DNA of 50,837 nt from Iodobacter sp. BJB302 (GCF_002735645.1 NZ_PDZG01000035.1:1-50837); one strand, 5' to 3'. Counted from the stretch's first letter, positions 23,875 through 33,710 are shown. Translations and numbers: made by a program. Notes: generated by a model from the sequence alone, not told the origin.

Positions 23875-23894
23875 ATCCAAGCGTCAGGCTTTTA

Positions 23895-24872
23895 TTAAAT
23901 CTGAATCTCTTCCACACGGTGGCAGGCCACCAAACGCCCTTCTACTGGCCGTAGTTGCGGTACTTCCTTGCGGCAATGGTCGGTAGCAAAGGGGCAGCGG
24001 GTGTTGAAGGCGCAGCCAGTTGGTGGATTGAGCGGAGACGGCAGCTCACCCAGCAGCTTCACTTTTGCACCACGATCTTCGGCGCGGATGGCGGGCGTGG
24101 CCGACATCAGTGCGCGGGTATAGGGGTGCAGAGGGCGATCAAACAGAACGTCTTTGCTGCCGTGCTCTACCGCGCGGCCAAAGTACATCACCATCACATC
24201 GTCGGCTACATGCTCAACCACCGACAGATTGTGGCTGATGAATACGTAGGCGATGCCCAGCTCGTCCTGCAGATCCATAAACAGATTCAGAATCTGCGCT
24301 TGGATCGATACATCCAGCGCCGAAGTCGGCTCGTCTGCCACCACCACGCTTGGGTTCAGCATCATGGCGCGCGCTACGGCAATACGCTGGCGCTGACCGC
24401 CGGAAAACATATGCGGATAGCGGTGATAATGCTCAGGCCGCAGGCCCACACGCGCCATCATGGCGCGTACTTTTTCTTCGCGCTCTGCGGCGCTTAAAGA
24501 CGTATTCAGCAGCAGTGGCTCGGCCAGCATGGTGCCGATTTGTTTACGCGGGTTTAATGAGGCGTAGGGGTTCTGAAACACCATCTGCACTTTAGGGCGC
24601 AGCGCTTTCAGATCCGCCACGCTCGCGCCTACCGTATCGATACCGGCAATCTGCAGCTGCCCGCTGCTCAGATCTTCGATCAGAGTCAGCTGTCGGGCCA
24701 GGGTTGATTTACCACAGCCCGATTCACCCACCACCGCCAGCGTTTTCTTCGCTTCAAGGCTAAAGCTCACGCCATTCAAAGCTTTTACTGTGGCAGCAGG
24801 CTTCATAAAACCGCGTGAAACATGGTAGTGCCGTGCTATTTCGCTGGCGACCAGAATTGGATTATTGCTCAT
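23895..24872 (-). CDS. dppF: Dipeptide ABC transporter ATP-binding protein DppF
   Basis: This is one of the two ATPases of a dipeptide importer. The 325-residue protein has Walker [12 protein letters not shown]-loop [10 protein letters not shown], signature [15 protein letters not shown], Walker [13 protein letters not shown] and the H-loop in [12 protein letters not shown]. The C-terminal oligopeptide-transporter domain has [26 protein letters not shown], with cysteines typical of an Fe-S-like site in OppF/DppF. Its start overlaps the dppD stop (ATGA). It is the last gene of the dpp operon and ends at a shared terminator. Confidence 0.94.
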   Translation of the reverse strand: MSNNPILVASEIARHYHVSRGFMKPAATVKALNGVSFSLEAKKTLAVVGESGCGKSTLARQLTLIEDLSSGQLQIAGIDTVGASVADLKALRPKVQMVFQNPYASLNPRKQIGTMLAEPLLLNTSLSAAEREEKVRAMMARVGLRPEHYHRYPHMFSGGQRQRIAVARAMMLNPSVVVADEPTSALDVSIQAQILNLFMDLQDELGIAYVFISHNLSVVEHVADDVMVMYFGRAVEHGSKDVLFDRPLHPYTRALMSATPAIRAEDRGAKVKLLGELPSPLNPPTGCAFNTRCPFATDHCRKEVPQLRPVEGRLVACHRVEEIQI

Positions 24873-25849
24873 GCTTGTGGTCTCCCGGCTTCATCCAGTG
24901 GTGTAATGCAGCGCACCGTGCTTGTGCCAATATTCATCAGTACCGGACGATTTGTTTTACAGGATTCTTGTACATAGGGGCAGCGTGGGGAAAGCAAACA
25001 TCCCACCGGCCTGTCGTACTGGCCTGGCACCACGCCAGGTAAAGTGGCCAGACGGTGCGCGCCCTTGCTGTGCTCGGGAATCGAGCTCAGCAGTGCCTGG
25101 GTATAAGGGTGGCGCGGGGTATCAAAAATAGCCGGCACAGGGCTGGTTTCAGCCACTTGCCCTGCATACATCACCACCACACGCTGCGCCACTTCGGCAA
25201 TCACGGCCAGATCGTGAGTAATCAGGATCAGCGCCATATCATGCTGTTTTTGCAGGCTGACCAAGAGCTCCATAATCTGCGCCTGCACGGTAACATCAAG
25301 CGCAGTGGTTGGCTCGTCGGCAATCAGCAAGCGTGGCTTGCAGGCAATGGCCATGGCAATCATCACCCGCTGGCTCATCCCGCCGGATAATTGATGCGGA
25401 TAGGCATCCAGGCGTGATTTGGCGTCAGGAATCTCTACCATTTCCAGCAGCGCAATCGCCCGCGCTTTTGCCGCAGCACCACGCAAGCCTTCATGCTCGC
25501 GCAGTGTTTCCATCAGCTGATAGCCCACGGTATAGGCCGGGTTCAGGCTGGAGAGTGCGTCCTGGAAAATCATGGCGATATCTTTGCCGATAATCTTACG
25601 TTTCTCGCCATCTTTCATATTCAGCAGGTCTTTGCCTTCAAAAGACAATTCATCTGCAGTAACGCGGCCAGGGGCGTCGATCAGGCCCATCAGGGCCAGC
25701 ATGGTCACGCTTTTACCCGAGCCCGATTCGCCCACAATGCCAACGATCTCGCCACGGTTAATCGAAAAATCGACGCTTTCTACCGCCCGAAATGGCTTAT
25801 CAACCGAACCAAACGCTACGGAGAGGTTTTTTATATCTAATAAACTCAT
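24869..25849 (-). CDS. dppD: Dipeptide ABC transporter ATP-binding protein DppD
   Basis: The 326-residue ATPase partner of DppF has Walker [17 protein letters not shown], signature [15 protein letters not shown], Walker [13 protein letters not shown] and the H-loop in [12 protein letters not shown]. The C-terminal cysteine cluster is [18 protein letters not shown]. The ATG at 25849 gives the family N-terminus [14 protein letters not shown], with an AAGAGA site upstream; the 57-base extension is rejected. It is separated from dppC by about 180 bases filled by an ACCACAGAG-type inverted repeat. Confidence 0.94.
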   Translation of the reverse strand: MSLLDIKNLSVAFGSVDKPFRAVESVDFSINRGEIVGIVGESGSGKSVTMLALMGLIDAPGRVTADELSFEGKDLLNMKDGEKRKIIGKDIAMIFQDALSSLNPAYTVGYQLMETLREHEGLRGAAAKARAIALLEMVEIPDAKSRLDAYPHQLSGGMSQRVMIAMAIACKPRLLIADEPTTALDVTVQAQIMELLVSLQKQHDMALILITHDLAVIAEVAQRVVVMYAGQVAETSPVPAIFDTPRHPYTQALLSSIPEHSKGAHRLATLPGVVPGQYDRPVGCLLSPRCPYVQESCKTNRPVLMNIGTSTVRCITPLDEAGRPQA

Positions 25850-25908
25850 CGTTTTCTCTTTATTAGAATCATTACACAAGCCAGCTGCCTGCAATCCCAG
25901 GCACACCC

Positions 25909-26023
25909 AAATCTTGAACCCCGGAGGACACTGAGAACACGGAGTTTCACTGAGAAAACCAAGGGAGATTTTCTCCGTGTTCTCGGTTTTGTCCTTCTCC
26001 GTGTACTCTGTGCCGAAGATTTA
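25909..26023. repeat. ACCACAGAG-type inverted repeat inside the dpp operon
   Basis: AAATCTTGAACCCCGGAGG and GAACACGGAG on the left face CTCCGTGTTCTC and CCGAAGATTTAT on the right, so the element folds as a long imperfect hairpin. It lies between dppC and dppD and would be in the operon transcript. Confidence 0.75.
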
Positions 26024-26032
26024 TGGTTTTTT

Positions 26033-26944
26033 TTAAGCCAGCTTTTTCAGTTTTGGATCCAGCGCGTCGCGCAGGCCGTCGCCCATCAGGTTGAGTGCCA
26101 GTACGGTGATCAGAATCGTTACCCCCGGCATGGTCACTACCCACCATGCGCGCTCGATATAGTCGCGGGCGGAAGCCAGCATGGTGCCCCATTCAGGCAA
26201 AGGTGGCTGAGCACCAAGGCCCAAGAAGCCCAGTGCCGCTGCGTCCAGAATAGCGGCAGAAAAACCCATTGTGGCTTGTACGATCAGCGGGGCCATGCAA
26301 TTTGGCAGCACTGTGTTAAACATCAGACGCAGCTGGCCTGCACCGGATAATCTGGAGGCGATCACATAGTCTTTAGATAATTCGCCCATGGCGGACGCCC
26401 GTGCAAGGCGCACATAAGAGGGCAGGCTCACCACGGCAATCGCCAGAATGGTATTGAGTAAGCCAGGCCCCAGTACCGCAACAATGGCTACAGCCAGCAG
26501 CAATGAAGGCAGCGCCATCATTACATCCATCGCCCGCATAATCGAAGTGCCGATAAAGTTGGGGTAAAACGCAGCGATCATGCCCAGCACAATACCCGGC
26601 AGCAGCGACATCAGCACCGAGATCAGGCCAATCATCAGGCTTAAGCGTGCGCCATGCAGGAGGCGGCTTAAGATATCCCGGCCTACCTCATCGGTGCCCA
26701 AAATAAACTGCATCGATCCGCCAGTTTGCCAGGAAGGAGGCGCCAGGAAAAACTCGCGAAACTGCTCGGTTGGCGAATGCGGTGCCAGCCATGGGGCAAG
26801 CAGTGCAGCAAGCACCAGAAGCAAAAAGAAAATAAATGAAACCAGAGCCCCTCGATTGCTGCTAAAACTTTGCCAGAATTCTTTAAGAGGGGATGGATAG
26901 CTGTAAAGCGGCTCTGCAGCGGCCAGGGTTGTAGCGTTTGTCAT
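26033..26944 (-). CDS. dppC: Dipeptide ABC transporter permease DppC
   Basis: The 303-residue inner-membrane permease has an N-terminal helix (VSFIFFLLLVLAALLAPWLAP) with the OppC-type start, then the binding-protein-dependent transport domain. The EAA loop is visible as SYVRLARASAMGELSKDYVIASRLSGAG, and the C-terminus ends ALNLMGDGLRDALDPKLKKL, a family hallmark. About six helices. It follows dppB after two bases. Confidence 0.95.
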   Translation of the reverse strand: MTNATTLAAAEPLYSYPSPLKEFWQSFSSNRGALVSFIFFLLLVLAALLAPWLAPHSPTEQFREFFLAPPSWQTGGSMQFILGTDEVGRDILSRLLHGARLSLMIGLISVLMSLLPGIVLGMIAAFYPNFIGTSIMRAMDVMMALPSLLLAVAIVAVLGPGLLNTILAIAVVSLPSYVRLARASAMGELSKDYVIASRLSGAGQLRLMFNTVLPNCMAPLIVQATMGFSAAILDAAALGFLGLGAQPPLPEWGTMLASARDYIERAWWVVTMPGVTILITVLALNLMGDGLRDALDPKLKKLA

Positions 26945-26946
26945 AC

Positions 26947-27957
26947 TTACCTCGCGTGGCGAATACGTGGATTGATAACGCCGTACAGCACATCAACCAG
27001 CAGGTTCACAATAATAATCAGTGTGGCGATCAATAAAATACCGCCCTGCACCACCGGATAATCACGACGCGAAATCGAATCGATCAGCCATTTACCAATA
27101 CCTGGCCATGAAAAAATACTCTCGGTCAGCACGGCACCGGCCAGCATGGTGCCTACTTGCAAGCCAATTACGGTCACCACGGTCATCAAGGCATTACGCA
27201 GGGCATGCACCAGCACGATGCGGGTTTTAGACAGGCCTTTGGCGCGGGCAGTACGGATATATTCTTCACGCAGTACTTCCAGCATGGATGAGCGCGTCAT
27301 CCGTGCAATCACCGCCATCGGGATGGTACCCAGCACAATGGTCGGTAAAATCAGGTGCATAAAGGCCGATTTAAACGCGCCTGCTTCGCCAGAAATTAGC
27401 GTATCAATCAGCATCAGCCCTGTAACACGGGTGATGTCGAATTCCAGATCAATCCGGCCAGAAACAGGTGTCCAGCCCAGCTGCACTGAAAACAGCATAA
27501 TCAGCTGCAAACCCAGCCAGAAAACCGGCATGGAATAACCGGTAAGGGCCGCGCCCATCAAGGTGTGATCAATCCAGCTGCCACGGCGGATTGCGGCAAT
27601 CATGCCGATAATCAATCCAAACACCGAGGCCAGCAGCATGGCACAGATCGAAAGCTCTAATGTGGCTGGAAACAAGGCCCAAAAGTCTTTAATCACCGGC
27701 TCATGCGAGACCAGCGACTGCCCCAAATCACCTTGCAATACCTTCAGCAGATAATTCCAGTACTGCATATAAAGCGGCTGATCCAGCCCCAGACGAACGA
27801 GCGCCTGGCGATAAAATTCAGGGTCTAAACGGCGCTCACCCACCATCACCAGTACCGGGTCGCCCGGAATCATATGGATCAGGGCGAACGCTAAAACAGT
27901 GATGCCTAAGAATGTAGGAATCGTGACGCTTAAGCGGCGCAAAATAAAACTAAACAT
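26947..27957 (-). CDS. dppB: Dipeptide ABC transporter permease DppB
   Basis: The 336-residue permease starts MFSFILRRLSVTIPTFLGIT with the conserved HMIPGDPV after the first helix. It has about six helices. The EAA loop is visible as MLEVLREEYIRTARAKGLSKTRIVLVHALRNAL, and the end VDVLYGVINPRIRHAR is typical of OppB/DppB. It is the first permease gene after dppA and is separated from it by 156 bases that include a terminator-like hairpin. Confidence 0.95.
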   Translation of the reverse strand: MFSFILRRLSVTIPTFLGITVLAFALIHMIPGDPVLVMVGERRLDPEFYRQALVRLGLDQPLYMQYWNYLLKVLQGDLGQSLVSHEPVIKDFWALFPATLELSICAMLLASVFGLIIGMIAAIRRGSWIDHTLMGAALTGYSMPVFWLGLQLIMLFSVQLGWTPVSGRIDLEFDITRVTGLMLIDTLISGEAGAFKSAFMHLILPTIVLGTIPMAVIARMTRSSMLEVLREEYIRTARAKGLSKTRIVLVHALRNALMTVVTVIGLQVGTMLAGAVLTESIFSWPGIGKWLIDSISRRDYPVVQGGILLIATLIIIVNLLVDVLYGVINPRIRHAR

Positions 27958-28064
27958 GGATATTTCCCCATACGGCTACTGCCGTTTGCATATCAACACC
28001 GCACAGAGCAAGAAACACACCCTGCAAATGCAATTTTCATAAGTTCACTACAAAACGCTTACGC

Positions 28065-28093
28065 AAAAACGGCCGCCCGAATCGCAGCGGCCG
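28065..28093 (-). terminator. Internal hairpin between dppA and dppB
   Basis: On the minus strand CGGCCGC and GCGGCCG form a 7-bp GC stem with a 10-base loop followed by TTTTT. It sits 21 bases after the dppA stop. It probably ends part of the transcripts, giving more binding protein than permease, as is usual in such operons. Confidence 0.75.
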
Positions 28094-28113
28094 CTCTTCT
28101 CAGACCAGGAAAA

Positions 28114-29712
28114 TTACTTCAGGCTCACACCCACAAAAGAGTTCAGACCAAACGGGCTGATCTTGTAGCCCAGAACTTCTTTACGCATCGGCTGATACAC
28201 AGTCGAGTGAGCAATCGTTGTCCATGGCAGCTCACGCTTAAAAATATCCTGTGCTTTTTCGTACAGCTTGGTGCGCTCGCCCTGATTATTTAATGAACGT
28301 GCTTTTACAACCAGGCCATCAAACTCTTTATCGCACCACTTAGCGTAGTTATTCCCTTCAACAGAGCCGCAAGCCAGATTCACACCCAGCCAGTTATCAG
28401 GATCACCATTGTCGCCTGTCCAGCCCACCAGCATGGCATCGTGCTCACCTGCTTTACCACGCTTCAGGTATTCGCCCCACTCGTAAGTGGTGATCTTGCC
28501 CTTGATGCCGATTTTTTCCCAATCAGACTGAATCATTTCAGCCATCAGTTTTGCATTCGGGTTGTACGGGCGTTGTACTGGCATCGCCCACAGGGTGATC
28601 TCTGTACCTTCGGCAATACCGGCTTTTTTCAGCAGAGCCTTGGCTTTAACCGGATCGTATGTTTGGTCTTTCAGCTTTTTATTGTAAGACCACTGCGTTG
28701 GTGGCATTGGGTTAGTGGCAGACTGGCCGGCACCCTGGTAAACCGCTTCGATAATGGCTTTTTTGTTAATCGCCATATCCAGAGCCTGACGCACTTCCCG
28801 CTTATCCAGTGGCTTATGCTGTACGTTGTAAGCCAGATAGCCCAAGTTGAAACCGGCTTGCGATGGCACAGTCAGCTCGGCATTTGCACTCATCGCTTTC
28901 AAATCAGCCGGACGCGGGTAAACCATCACATGGCATTCACCCTTTTGCAGTTTCTGGTAACGCACAGAAGCATCTGGCGTAATTGCAAAAATCAGCTTGC
29001 TCAGTTTTACATCGCCTTTCTTCCAATATTGCTCATTGGCATCAAAGCGGATATTGCTGTCTTTTTGATAGCTTTTGAAAATAAACGGGCCAGTACCAAT
29101 TGGCATGGTATTCAATTGCGAAGTCTTGCCGCTCTTTAGCAGGCTGTCGGCGTATTCAGCCGAATAGATCGAGGCAAAAGACATGGCGATATTTTGCAGG
29201 AAGGCTGCATCAACCGTTTTAAGCTTTAAACGGATGGTATAAGCATCTACTTTTTCGATACCCACGATATTGGTATCAAGGCCCATATCGGCAACGTATG
29301 GGAAATCAGATGGTGCGGCCTTATTAAATGGCAGGTTTTTATCTGTCATACGCTGAAAAGTGAATGCCACATCATCGGCATTAAAATCACGCGTTGGCTT
29401 AAAAAATGGAGTGGTGTGGAATTTAACGCCTTTACGCAGATTAAAAGTGTAAGTCAGGCCGTCTGCTGACACTTCCCATTTTTCTGCAAGACCAGGCTCA
29501 ATCTGGGTAGAGCCTTGTTTGAATTGAACCAAACGATTAAAAACAGTTTCGGCAGAAGCATCGAAATCAGTACCAGAGGTATAGCGTACCGGGTCAAAAC
29601 CGGCGGGGCTGCCTTCAGAGCAGAAAATCAGAGTTTTGCCTGCGGCCATCGCCGTACCAGCATTCAGTGCACACGCCGTAGCGAGAATATATCCGAGCTG
29701 TTTTAATCGCAT
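28114..29712 (-). CDS. dppA: Dipeptide-binding periplasmic protein DppA
   Basis: The 532-residue family-5 solute-binding protein has a signal peptide (LGYILATACALNAGTAMAAG) and the mature start KTLIFCSEGSPAGFDPVRYTSGT. Family marks are PGLAEKWEVSADGLTYTFNLRKGVKFH, VRQALDMAINKKAIIEAVYQGAGQSATNPMPPTQW and VGWTGDNGDPDNWLGVNLACG. Two cysteines there and in YAKWCDKEF probably form a disulfide. GGGGA lies upstream of the ATG at 29712. It is the first gene of the dpp operon; the permeases and ATPases follow. Confidence 0.96.
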   Translation of the reverse strand: MRLKQLGYILATACALNAGTAMAAGKTLIFCSEGSPAGFDPVRYTSGTDFDASAETVFNRLVQFKQGSTQIEPGLAEKWEVSADGLTYTFNLRKGVKFHTTPFFKPTRDFNADDVAFTFQRMTDKNLPFNKAAPSDFPYVADMGLDTNIVGIEKVDAYTIRLKLKTVDAAFLQNIAMSFASIYSAEYADSLLKSGKTSQLNTMPIGTGPFIFKSYQKDSNIRFDANEQYWKKGDVKLSKLIFAITPDASVRYQKLQKGECHVMVYPRPADLKAMSANAELTVPSQAGFNLGYLAYNVQHKPLDKREVRQALDMAINKKAIIEAVYQGAGQSATNPMPPTQWSYNKKLKDQTYDPVKAKALLKKAGIAEGTEITLWAMPVQRPYNPNAKLMAEMIQSDWEKIGIKGKITTYEWGEYLKRGKAGEHDAMLVGWTGDNGDPDNWLGVNLACGSVEGNNYAKWCDKEFDGLVVKARSLNNQGERTKLYEKAQDIFKRELPWTTIAHSTVYQPMRKEVLGYKISPFGLNSFVGVSLK

Positions 29713-30208
29713 TAGTGATTCCCCACCTTACTAAGTTAATAGAGAAAACTCATAAGAGCCTTAAAAGTGCTGTGTATCAGTAAACCTCACGTTAGGGCCA
29801 AGTCCTACTAGAGATATCCCCAACACTTTGCCGGCCTGCTTCTTTATTTTTGCGCCCACTCCGGCAGCCCTGACAGCCTGTGCCTTAGCAAAAAAACGAT
29901 ATAAATCATACATCAAAGCAATTAAACCCCGACCTCACCTTCAACAGGGCGATTCACATACACCATAAGCTCAGGAGAAATAATTATTTAGCATAAAATG
30001 CTTAAATTTTTAAAAACAGCGCATTTACCGCAAAGCTTGTCAGTTTAGCCGAAAGAATAAATAAGCATTTATTCTTAAAATTGAAGACAAAATAAGTGCT
30101 TCATACTGAGTTAACACAATATTTACTTACAAAAACATACAAAATATCAAAAATATTCATTTCATTTTTACAACACGCACGTAAACAATCGGCTTCACAA
30201 GCAAAAAA
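29713..30208. other. AT-rich region upstream of dppA
   Basis: These roughly 500 bases hold the dppA promoter region; I cannot fix the promoter. At 30053-30076 AAGAATAAAT and ATTTATTCTT form a perfect 10-bp AT hairpin with loop AAGC. AGCAT/ATGCT form a small dyad near 29991-30003. No gene is visible. Confidence 0.4.
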
Positions 30209-30232
30209 AAGCGATCCCGGCAGGGATCGCTT
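30209..30232 (-). terminator. Terminator of the nuclease / PEP-CTERM operon
   Basis: AAGCGATCCC and GGGATCGCTT form a perfect 10-bp stem with loop GGCA. On the minus strand it is followed by a run of Ts, 19 bases after the PEP-CTERM stop. Confidence 0.92.
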
Positions 30233-30250
30233 TAGATCAGGCTAATTTAT

Positions 30251-30841
30251 TTAAACAGCATATACACGTTTACGACGCAAAGCCAAACCTAATACCCCCA
30301 GCCCCATCAATGCATAGGTTTCTGGCTCCGGCACTGGTGTAACCGTTGCCAGGACAGTATTCCTTGTAAAATTTAGCGCAGCCCCAGGGATAAAATCAGC
30401 TTGAGCAACAACGCCATACGGATCATTGCCCAAGATGCCAGCGTAGTTTTTATCCAGCACAGCAAAAGTAAAGCTGGTACCTGAGCCCAACTCATCCCGG
30501 CTATCCGTAAACTCCACATCAAACTGCAGCTGTTTGCCAAAAATCAGCCCCTGAGTAAACTGATTTAGCGAGCGGTTATCAAACTTGAGCGATGTATTTA
30601 AATCGCCCTGCACATTAAAAGTATTATCCGCATCAATCAGCCCTAGGCTGCTGCCGCGATACTGGCTGAGCAAAGCACCCACAAATGGAGAATCGCTCAG
30701 GCCATTTAAGCCAAATGCAATAAAACCATCTTTCCCGTCAATGCTGCTGGTATCCAGATTAATGTGGTACGCAGCGGCTGACGCCATACTGCTGCAAGCA
30801 AGGAAAAGCCCGGCCAGAGCCAATTTAAGAGTGTTTTTCAT
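30251..30841 (-). CDS. PEP-CTERM sorting-domain protein
   Basis: The 196-residue secreted protein has a signal peptide (LKLALAGLFLACSSMASAAA), a beta-rich mature domain starting YHINLDTSSIDG, and a C-terminal PEP-CTERM tail. The tail has PVPEPETYALMGLGVLGLALRRKR: the PEP motif, a membrane helix and a basic end. An exosortase would recognise this tail, remove it and attach or release the protein; no exosortase gene is in the window. Its ATG overlaps the stop of the extracellular nuclease gene by one base (TAATG), so the two are made together. The mature-domain role is unknown. Confidence 0.92.
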   Translation of the reverse strand: MKNTLKLALAGLFLACSSMASAAAYHINLDTSSIDGKDGFIAFGLNGLSDSPFVGALLSQYRGSSLGLIDADNTFNVQGDLNTSLKFDNRSLNQFTQGLIFGKQLQFDVEFTDSRDELGSGTSFTFAVLDKNYAGILGNDPYGVVAQADFIPGAALNFTRNTVLATVTPVPEPETYALMGLGVLGLALRRKRVYAV

Positions 30842-33522
30842 TATTTGAAGTCCTTAGTCGCCAGAATCTGTGCGTTAAAACGAATCGCCACGCGTGCGGG
30901 ATTATTGAATTTAAGCGGCAAGACCAGTGCCGCGCCTGTGGTGATATTGGCCGTGATGACGCCATCTTCAGCACCTGCCAGGCTCACACCAGGAGGCAGG
31001 TCTTTGATTTGCACCCGAACAGGGCCACTCACCACGTTTTGCGCGGCCAGAGTCAGGCTGCCATTAAAGGTTTTGCTGGCAGCGCTATACACCAAACCCG
31101 ATTTTTGCTGGGTAAAGCGATCGCTCACATCAAACCATGGCTGTGGCAGTTTGATTCTTGCGACTTCCGGCTCATGATCAGAAGCCTGATCTGCAAACTC
31201 GGCATTCACATGCACCACGTCATATTCTGTGCGGGCGGCCAAAGCCGGGGACGCCAAAATATGATCCAGCACCTGGCTGTTGCCTTCAAACACATAGGTA
31301 TAACGCTCGTTTTCTGGCAGGGCCTCTACCAGATCAACCAAACCAACAGCCTTCAACCTGGCCACCGTGGTGGAGAACTGGTAATCATTGATATCACCCA
31401 GCACCACGACATTGGCATTACGATCCAGCGCATTAATCTGCCCTACAAAATCAGCCACGATTTGCGCCTGCTTATTGCGCTGAACTTCTGAAGTACGGTT
31501 TGCAGGCTGGAAGCGGCCACTTAATGGCTGATCGCCCCCTTTAGAATTAAAGTGGTTTGCAATCACAAACAGCTTCTGGCCATTAAAGGAAAACTCACCG
31601 GCCAGTGGTTTACGGCTGGCATTAAAAGCCGGATCAAGCGGCAGAATGCGGCCCGGGCTGGCTGTCAGGCATGCTTGTTCCGGGCATGCCACCACATCAA
31701 CGGCCTTGGTGGATGTGCCGCCAGCGCGGTCAATAAAGCTGACGCGGGCGGGGTTAAATAAGAACACCTGACGAATATTGCCGCCTGGCTCGCCACCATC
31801 CTGGCCATCAACCGGATTAATCTGGCGATACTGATAAGCCGGGCCGCCCGCACTTTGGATGGCCGCGATCAGCTTTGCCAGTGTCTGGGATGGATCAACC
31901 GTGCCATCACTGCTTGCACCGTTATTGTCCTGAATTTCCATCAGGCCAAGAATATCGGGCGATTGCAGGTTTTGCACAATCTGAGCCGCAAGACGGGCAA
32001 ACTTGGCATCCCCCTCTTTGGCATCCAGGTTTTCTACATTGAACGATGCAATGGCCAGCTCGTCGGCAGCCTGTTTGCGCGTTACTTCTGGCTGCAGATT
32101 ACTGCTTACCACGGCAGCTAACTCACTAAGCACGACCGTGTAATTGGCGAAGTTATAATCAACCACGCCCACAGCCTTAGAGAACCAATCACCCACATTG
32201 ACCGCAGGCACAGTTGCCGATCCCGGCACCAGTTTGATACGCTCCGGGTTGAAGTCTGTTTCTGTAACGACCACTCCGCCACGCGGCGTCCGGCCACTTG
32301 CATCTCGCCCATAGTTTGCGACTACAAATACCTCGCCACGATTAGTTGGCCCGGTAGCAATTGCACCATCAATCTGTACGCGCATCCCTTCCAGGCTTTC
32401 ATAAAAATCAAGGCCATTGGCCAAATCCAGCGAAGCCGCCAGCTCTGCATCGCTGACATTCCCCTGCCACAAGCGCTGATTAGGTACATTTGCCGCTAAG
32501 ATCACCGGCTCTGGCAAAGCATTGCCCGATGACACTTTGCTCACGCCACCTGCGGCCACTTTGATTTGCGTGGTTGTCAGATTATTCGTGCCACCCGTAC
32601 CGCCAGGACGGAACTCACTGACCACACCCGAAACCAGTACCGCGTCGCCCACTACAACACTGGGCGCGCTGCCAACAAATACAAAGATACCTTCAGACGT
32701 CAAAGGATCATTATCAGGCTGGGTATCCTGGATATAAAAACCATTACTACGCACAAGAGTGACCACGCCTGGCACACTGCTTACCTGACGGTTTTCCATC
32801 GCAGAGCGATGAGCACGGCCTTGAATATCATGGATGCGCTGTGCGCTTGGTGTTGGTGTTGGTGTTGGTGTTGGCGTTGGCGTTGGTGAAACACCACCGC
32901 AAGTCTTAATCAGCGTTGCCGTATTGCGCGGCGCAGGCGTTGTAACAATAAAGTCAGCGCTATTATTATTGCTGTCAGTACAACCATCTTGTTTACGTAA
33001 TGCTGCCGTTGTGTTGCTTAATACCGCGGTCGGGCTGGTTTCTGCATTGTTTGCCGCACCAAAGCCCACATAATCAACCACATCGGCAAAACTGCTGCAC
33101 TCCGTACCACAACCCAATAAGGAATTATTTTTAACCAGAGCCACTTTGCCTGAGCTGCCACTCATGGCGAGTGTGCCAATCGCATCAGGCGTTGGTAAAC
33201 TTACGCTGCCCCCCGTACCTGCAGCTTGCTGAATCAGATAGTACTGACCTGCAAGCAATACGCCATTGATGGGCGTTTTTTGCCATGTGCCGCCCGCGGC
33301 AGAAGTGTATTGCACACTCCATCCGGACAAATCTGCAGGCTGATCGCCTGCATTAAAAAGCTCAATAAAATCATTTTTTAAAGTGGCTCCACTATTACCG
33401 CCACCGCCGTACACTTGGCTAATCACCACCGCAGAATGGGCGGGAGCAGCCATGCCCCAGGCCATCAGGCACAGTGCCATCAATTTTTTCAGCTTGCAGC
33501 TTTCTTTAAGCTTATTGTTCAT
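30841..33522 (-). CDS. ExeM/NucH-type extracellular endonuclease
   Basis: The 893-residue secreted nuclease has a signal peptide (ALCLMAWGMAAPAHS), a lamin-tail domain (about 31-170, VVISQVYGGGGNSGATLKND), a PTPTPTPTPT linker (about 213-226), an OB-fold-like region (RSNGFYIQDTQPDNDPLTSEG) and an endonuclease/exonuclease/phosphatase domain. The last carries ASFNVEN, LMEIQDN, NHFNSKGGD, GDINDY, VLDHIL and SDHEP, the metal and catalytic residues of the family. A beta-rich tail follows, without a GlyGly- or PEP-CTERM. It degrades extracellular DNA, for biofilm turnover or nutrient use (family knowledge). AGGGG upstream supports the start at 33522. It is coupled to the PEP-CTERM gene. Confidence 0.93.
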   Translation of the reverse strand: MNNKLKESCKLKKLMALCLMAWGMAAPAHSAVVISQVYGGGGNSGATLKNDFIELFNAGDQPADLSGWSVQYTSAAGGTWQKTPINGVLLAGQYYLIQQAAGTGGSVSLPTPDAIGTLAMSGSSGKVALVKNNSLLGCGTECSSFADVVDYVGFGAANNAETSPTAVLSNTTAALRKQDGCTDSNNNSADFIVTTPAPRNTATLIKTCGGVSPTPTPTPTPTPTPSAQRIHDIQGRAHRSAMENRQVSSVPGVVTLVRSNGFYIQDTQPDNDPLTSEGIFVFVGSAPSVVVGDAVLVSGVVSEFRPGGTGGTNNLTTTQIKVAAGGVSKVSSGNALPEPVILAANVPNQRLWQGNVSDAELAASLDLANGLDFYESLEGMRVQIDGAIATGPTNRGEVFVVANYGRDASGRTPRGGVVVTETDFNPERIKLVPGSATVPAVNVGDWFSKAVGVVDYNFANYTVVLSELAAVVSSNLQPEVTRKQAADELAIASFNVENLDAKEGDAKFARLAAQIVQNLQSPDILGLMEIQDNNGASSDGTVDPSQTLAKLIAAIQSAGGPAYQYRQINPVDGQDGGEPGGNIRQVFLFNPARVSFIDRAGGTSTKAVDVVACPEQACLTASPGRILPLDPAFNASRKPLAGEFSFNGQKLFVIANHFNSKGGDQPLSGRFQPANRTSEVQRNKQAQIVADFVGQINALDRNANVVVLGDINDYQFSTTVARLKAVGLVDLVEALPENERYTYVFEGNSQVLDHILASPALAARTEYDVVHVNAEFADQASDHEPEVARIKLPQPWFDVSDRFTQQKSGLVYSAASKTFNGSLTLAAQNVVSGPVRVQIKDLPPGVSLAGAEDGVITANITTGAALVLPLKFNNPARVAIRFNAQILATKDFK
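32846..32888 (-). repeat. Hexanucleotide tandem repeat coding the PT linker
   Basis: About seven in-frame units of GGTGTT/GGCGTT (plus strand) encode the Pro-Thr linker of the nuclease. Changes in copy number would keep the frame and only alter linker length. Confidence 0.85.
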
Positions 33523-33710
33523 TGCAACCCCTGCTTATAAATATGGTTTAGCCGGTGTTTCCGGCGTGGGATCAGACCATATAGATAAACAGTGAATGCA
33601 TAGTGTCAGTTAAATGACAGATTTAATACAGTAGATAACGCTAATACTCGAAAGAAAACAACGAATCCTGTTCGTTTTCCCCGCTAAACATTTCATACAT
33701 GCAAAAAAAA

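Noticed and set aside
23047-24872. The family-3 solute-binding gene as part of the dpp operon
   Set aside because: It is on the opposite strand, converges with dppF and is separated by a terminator. dppA supplies the binding protein.
32820-32890. A CRISPR or other spaced repeat array
   Set aside because: The units are contiguous hexamers in a coding linker with no spacers.
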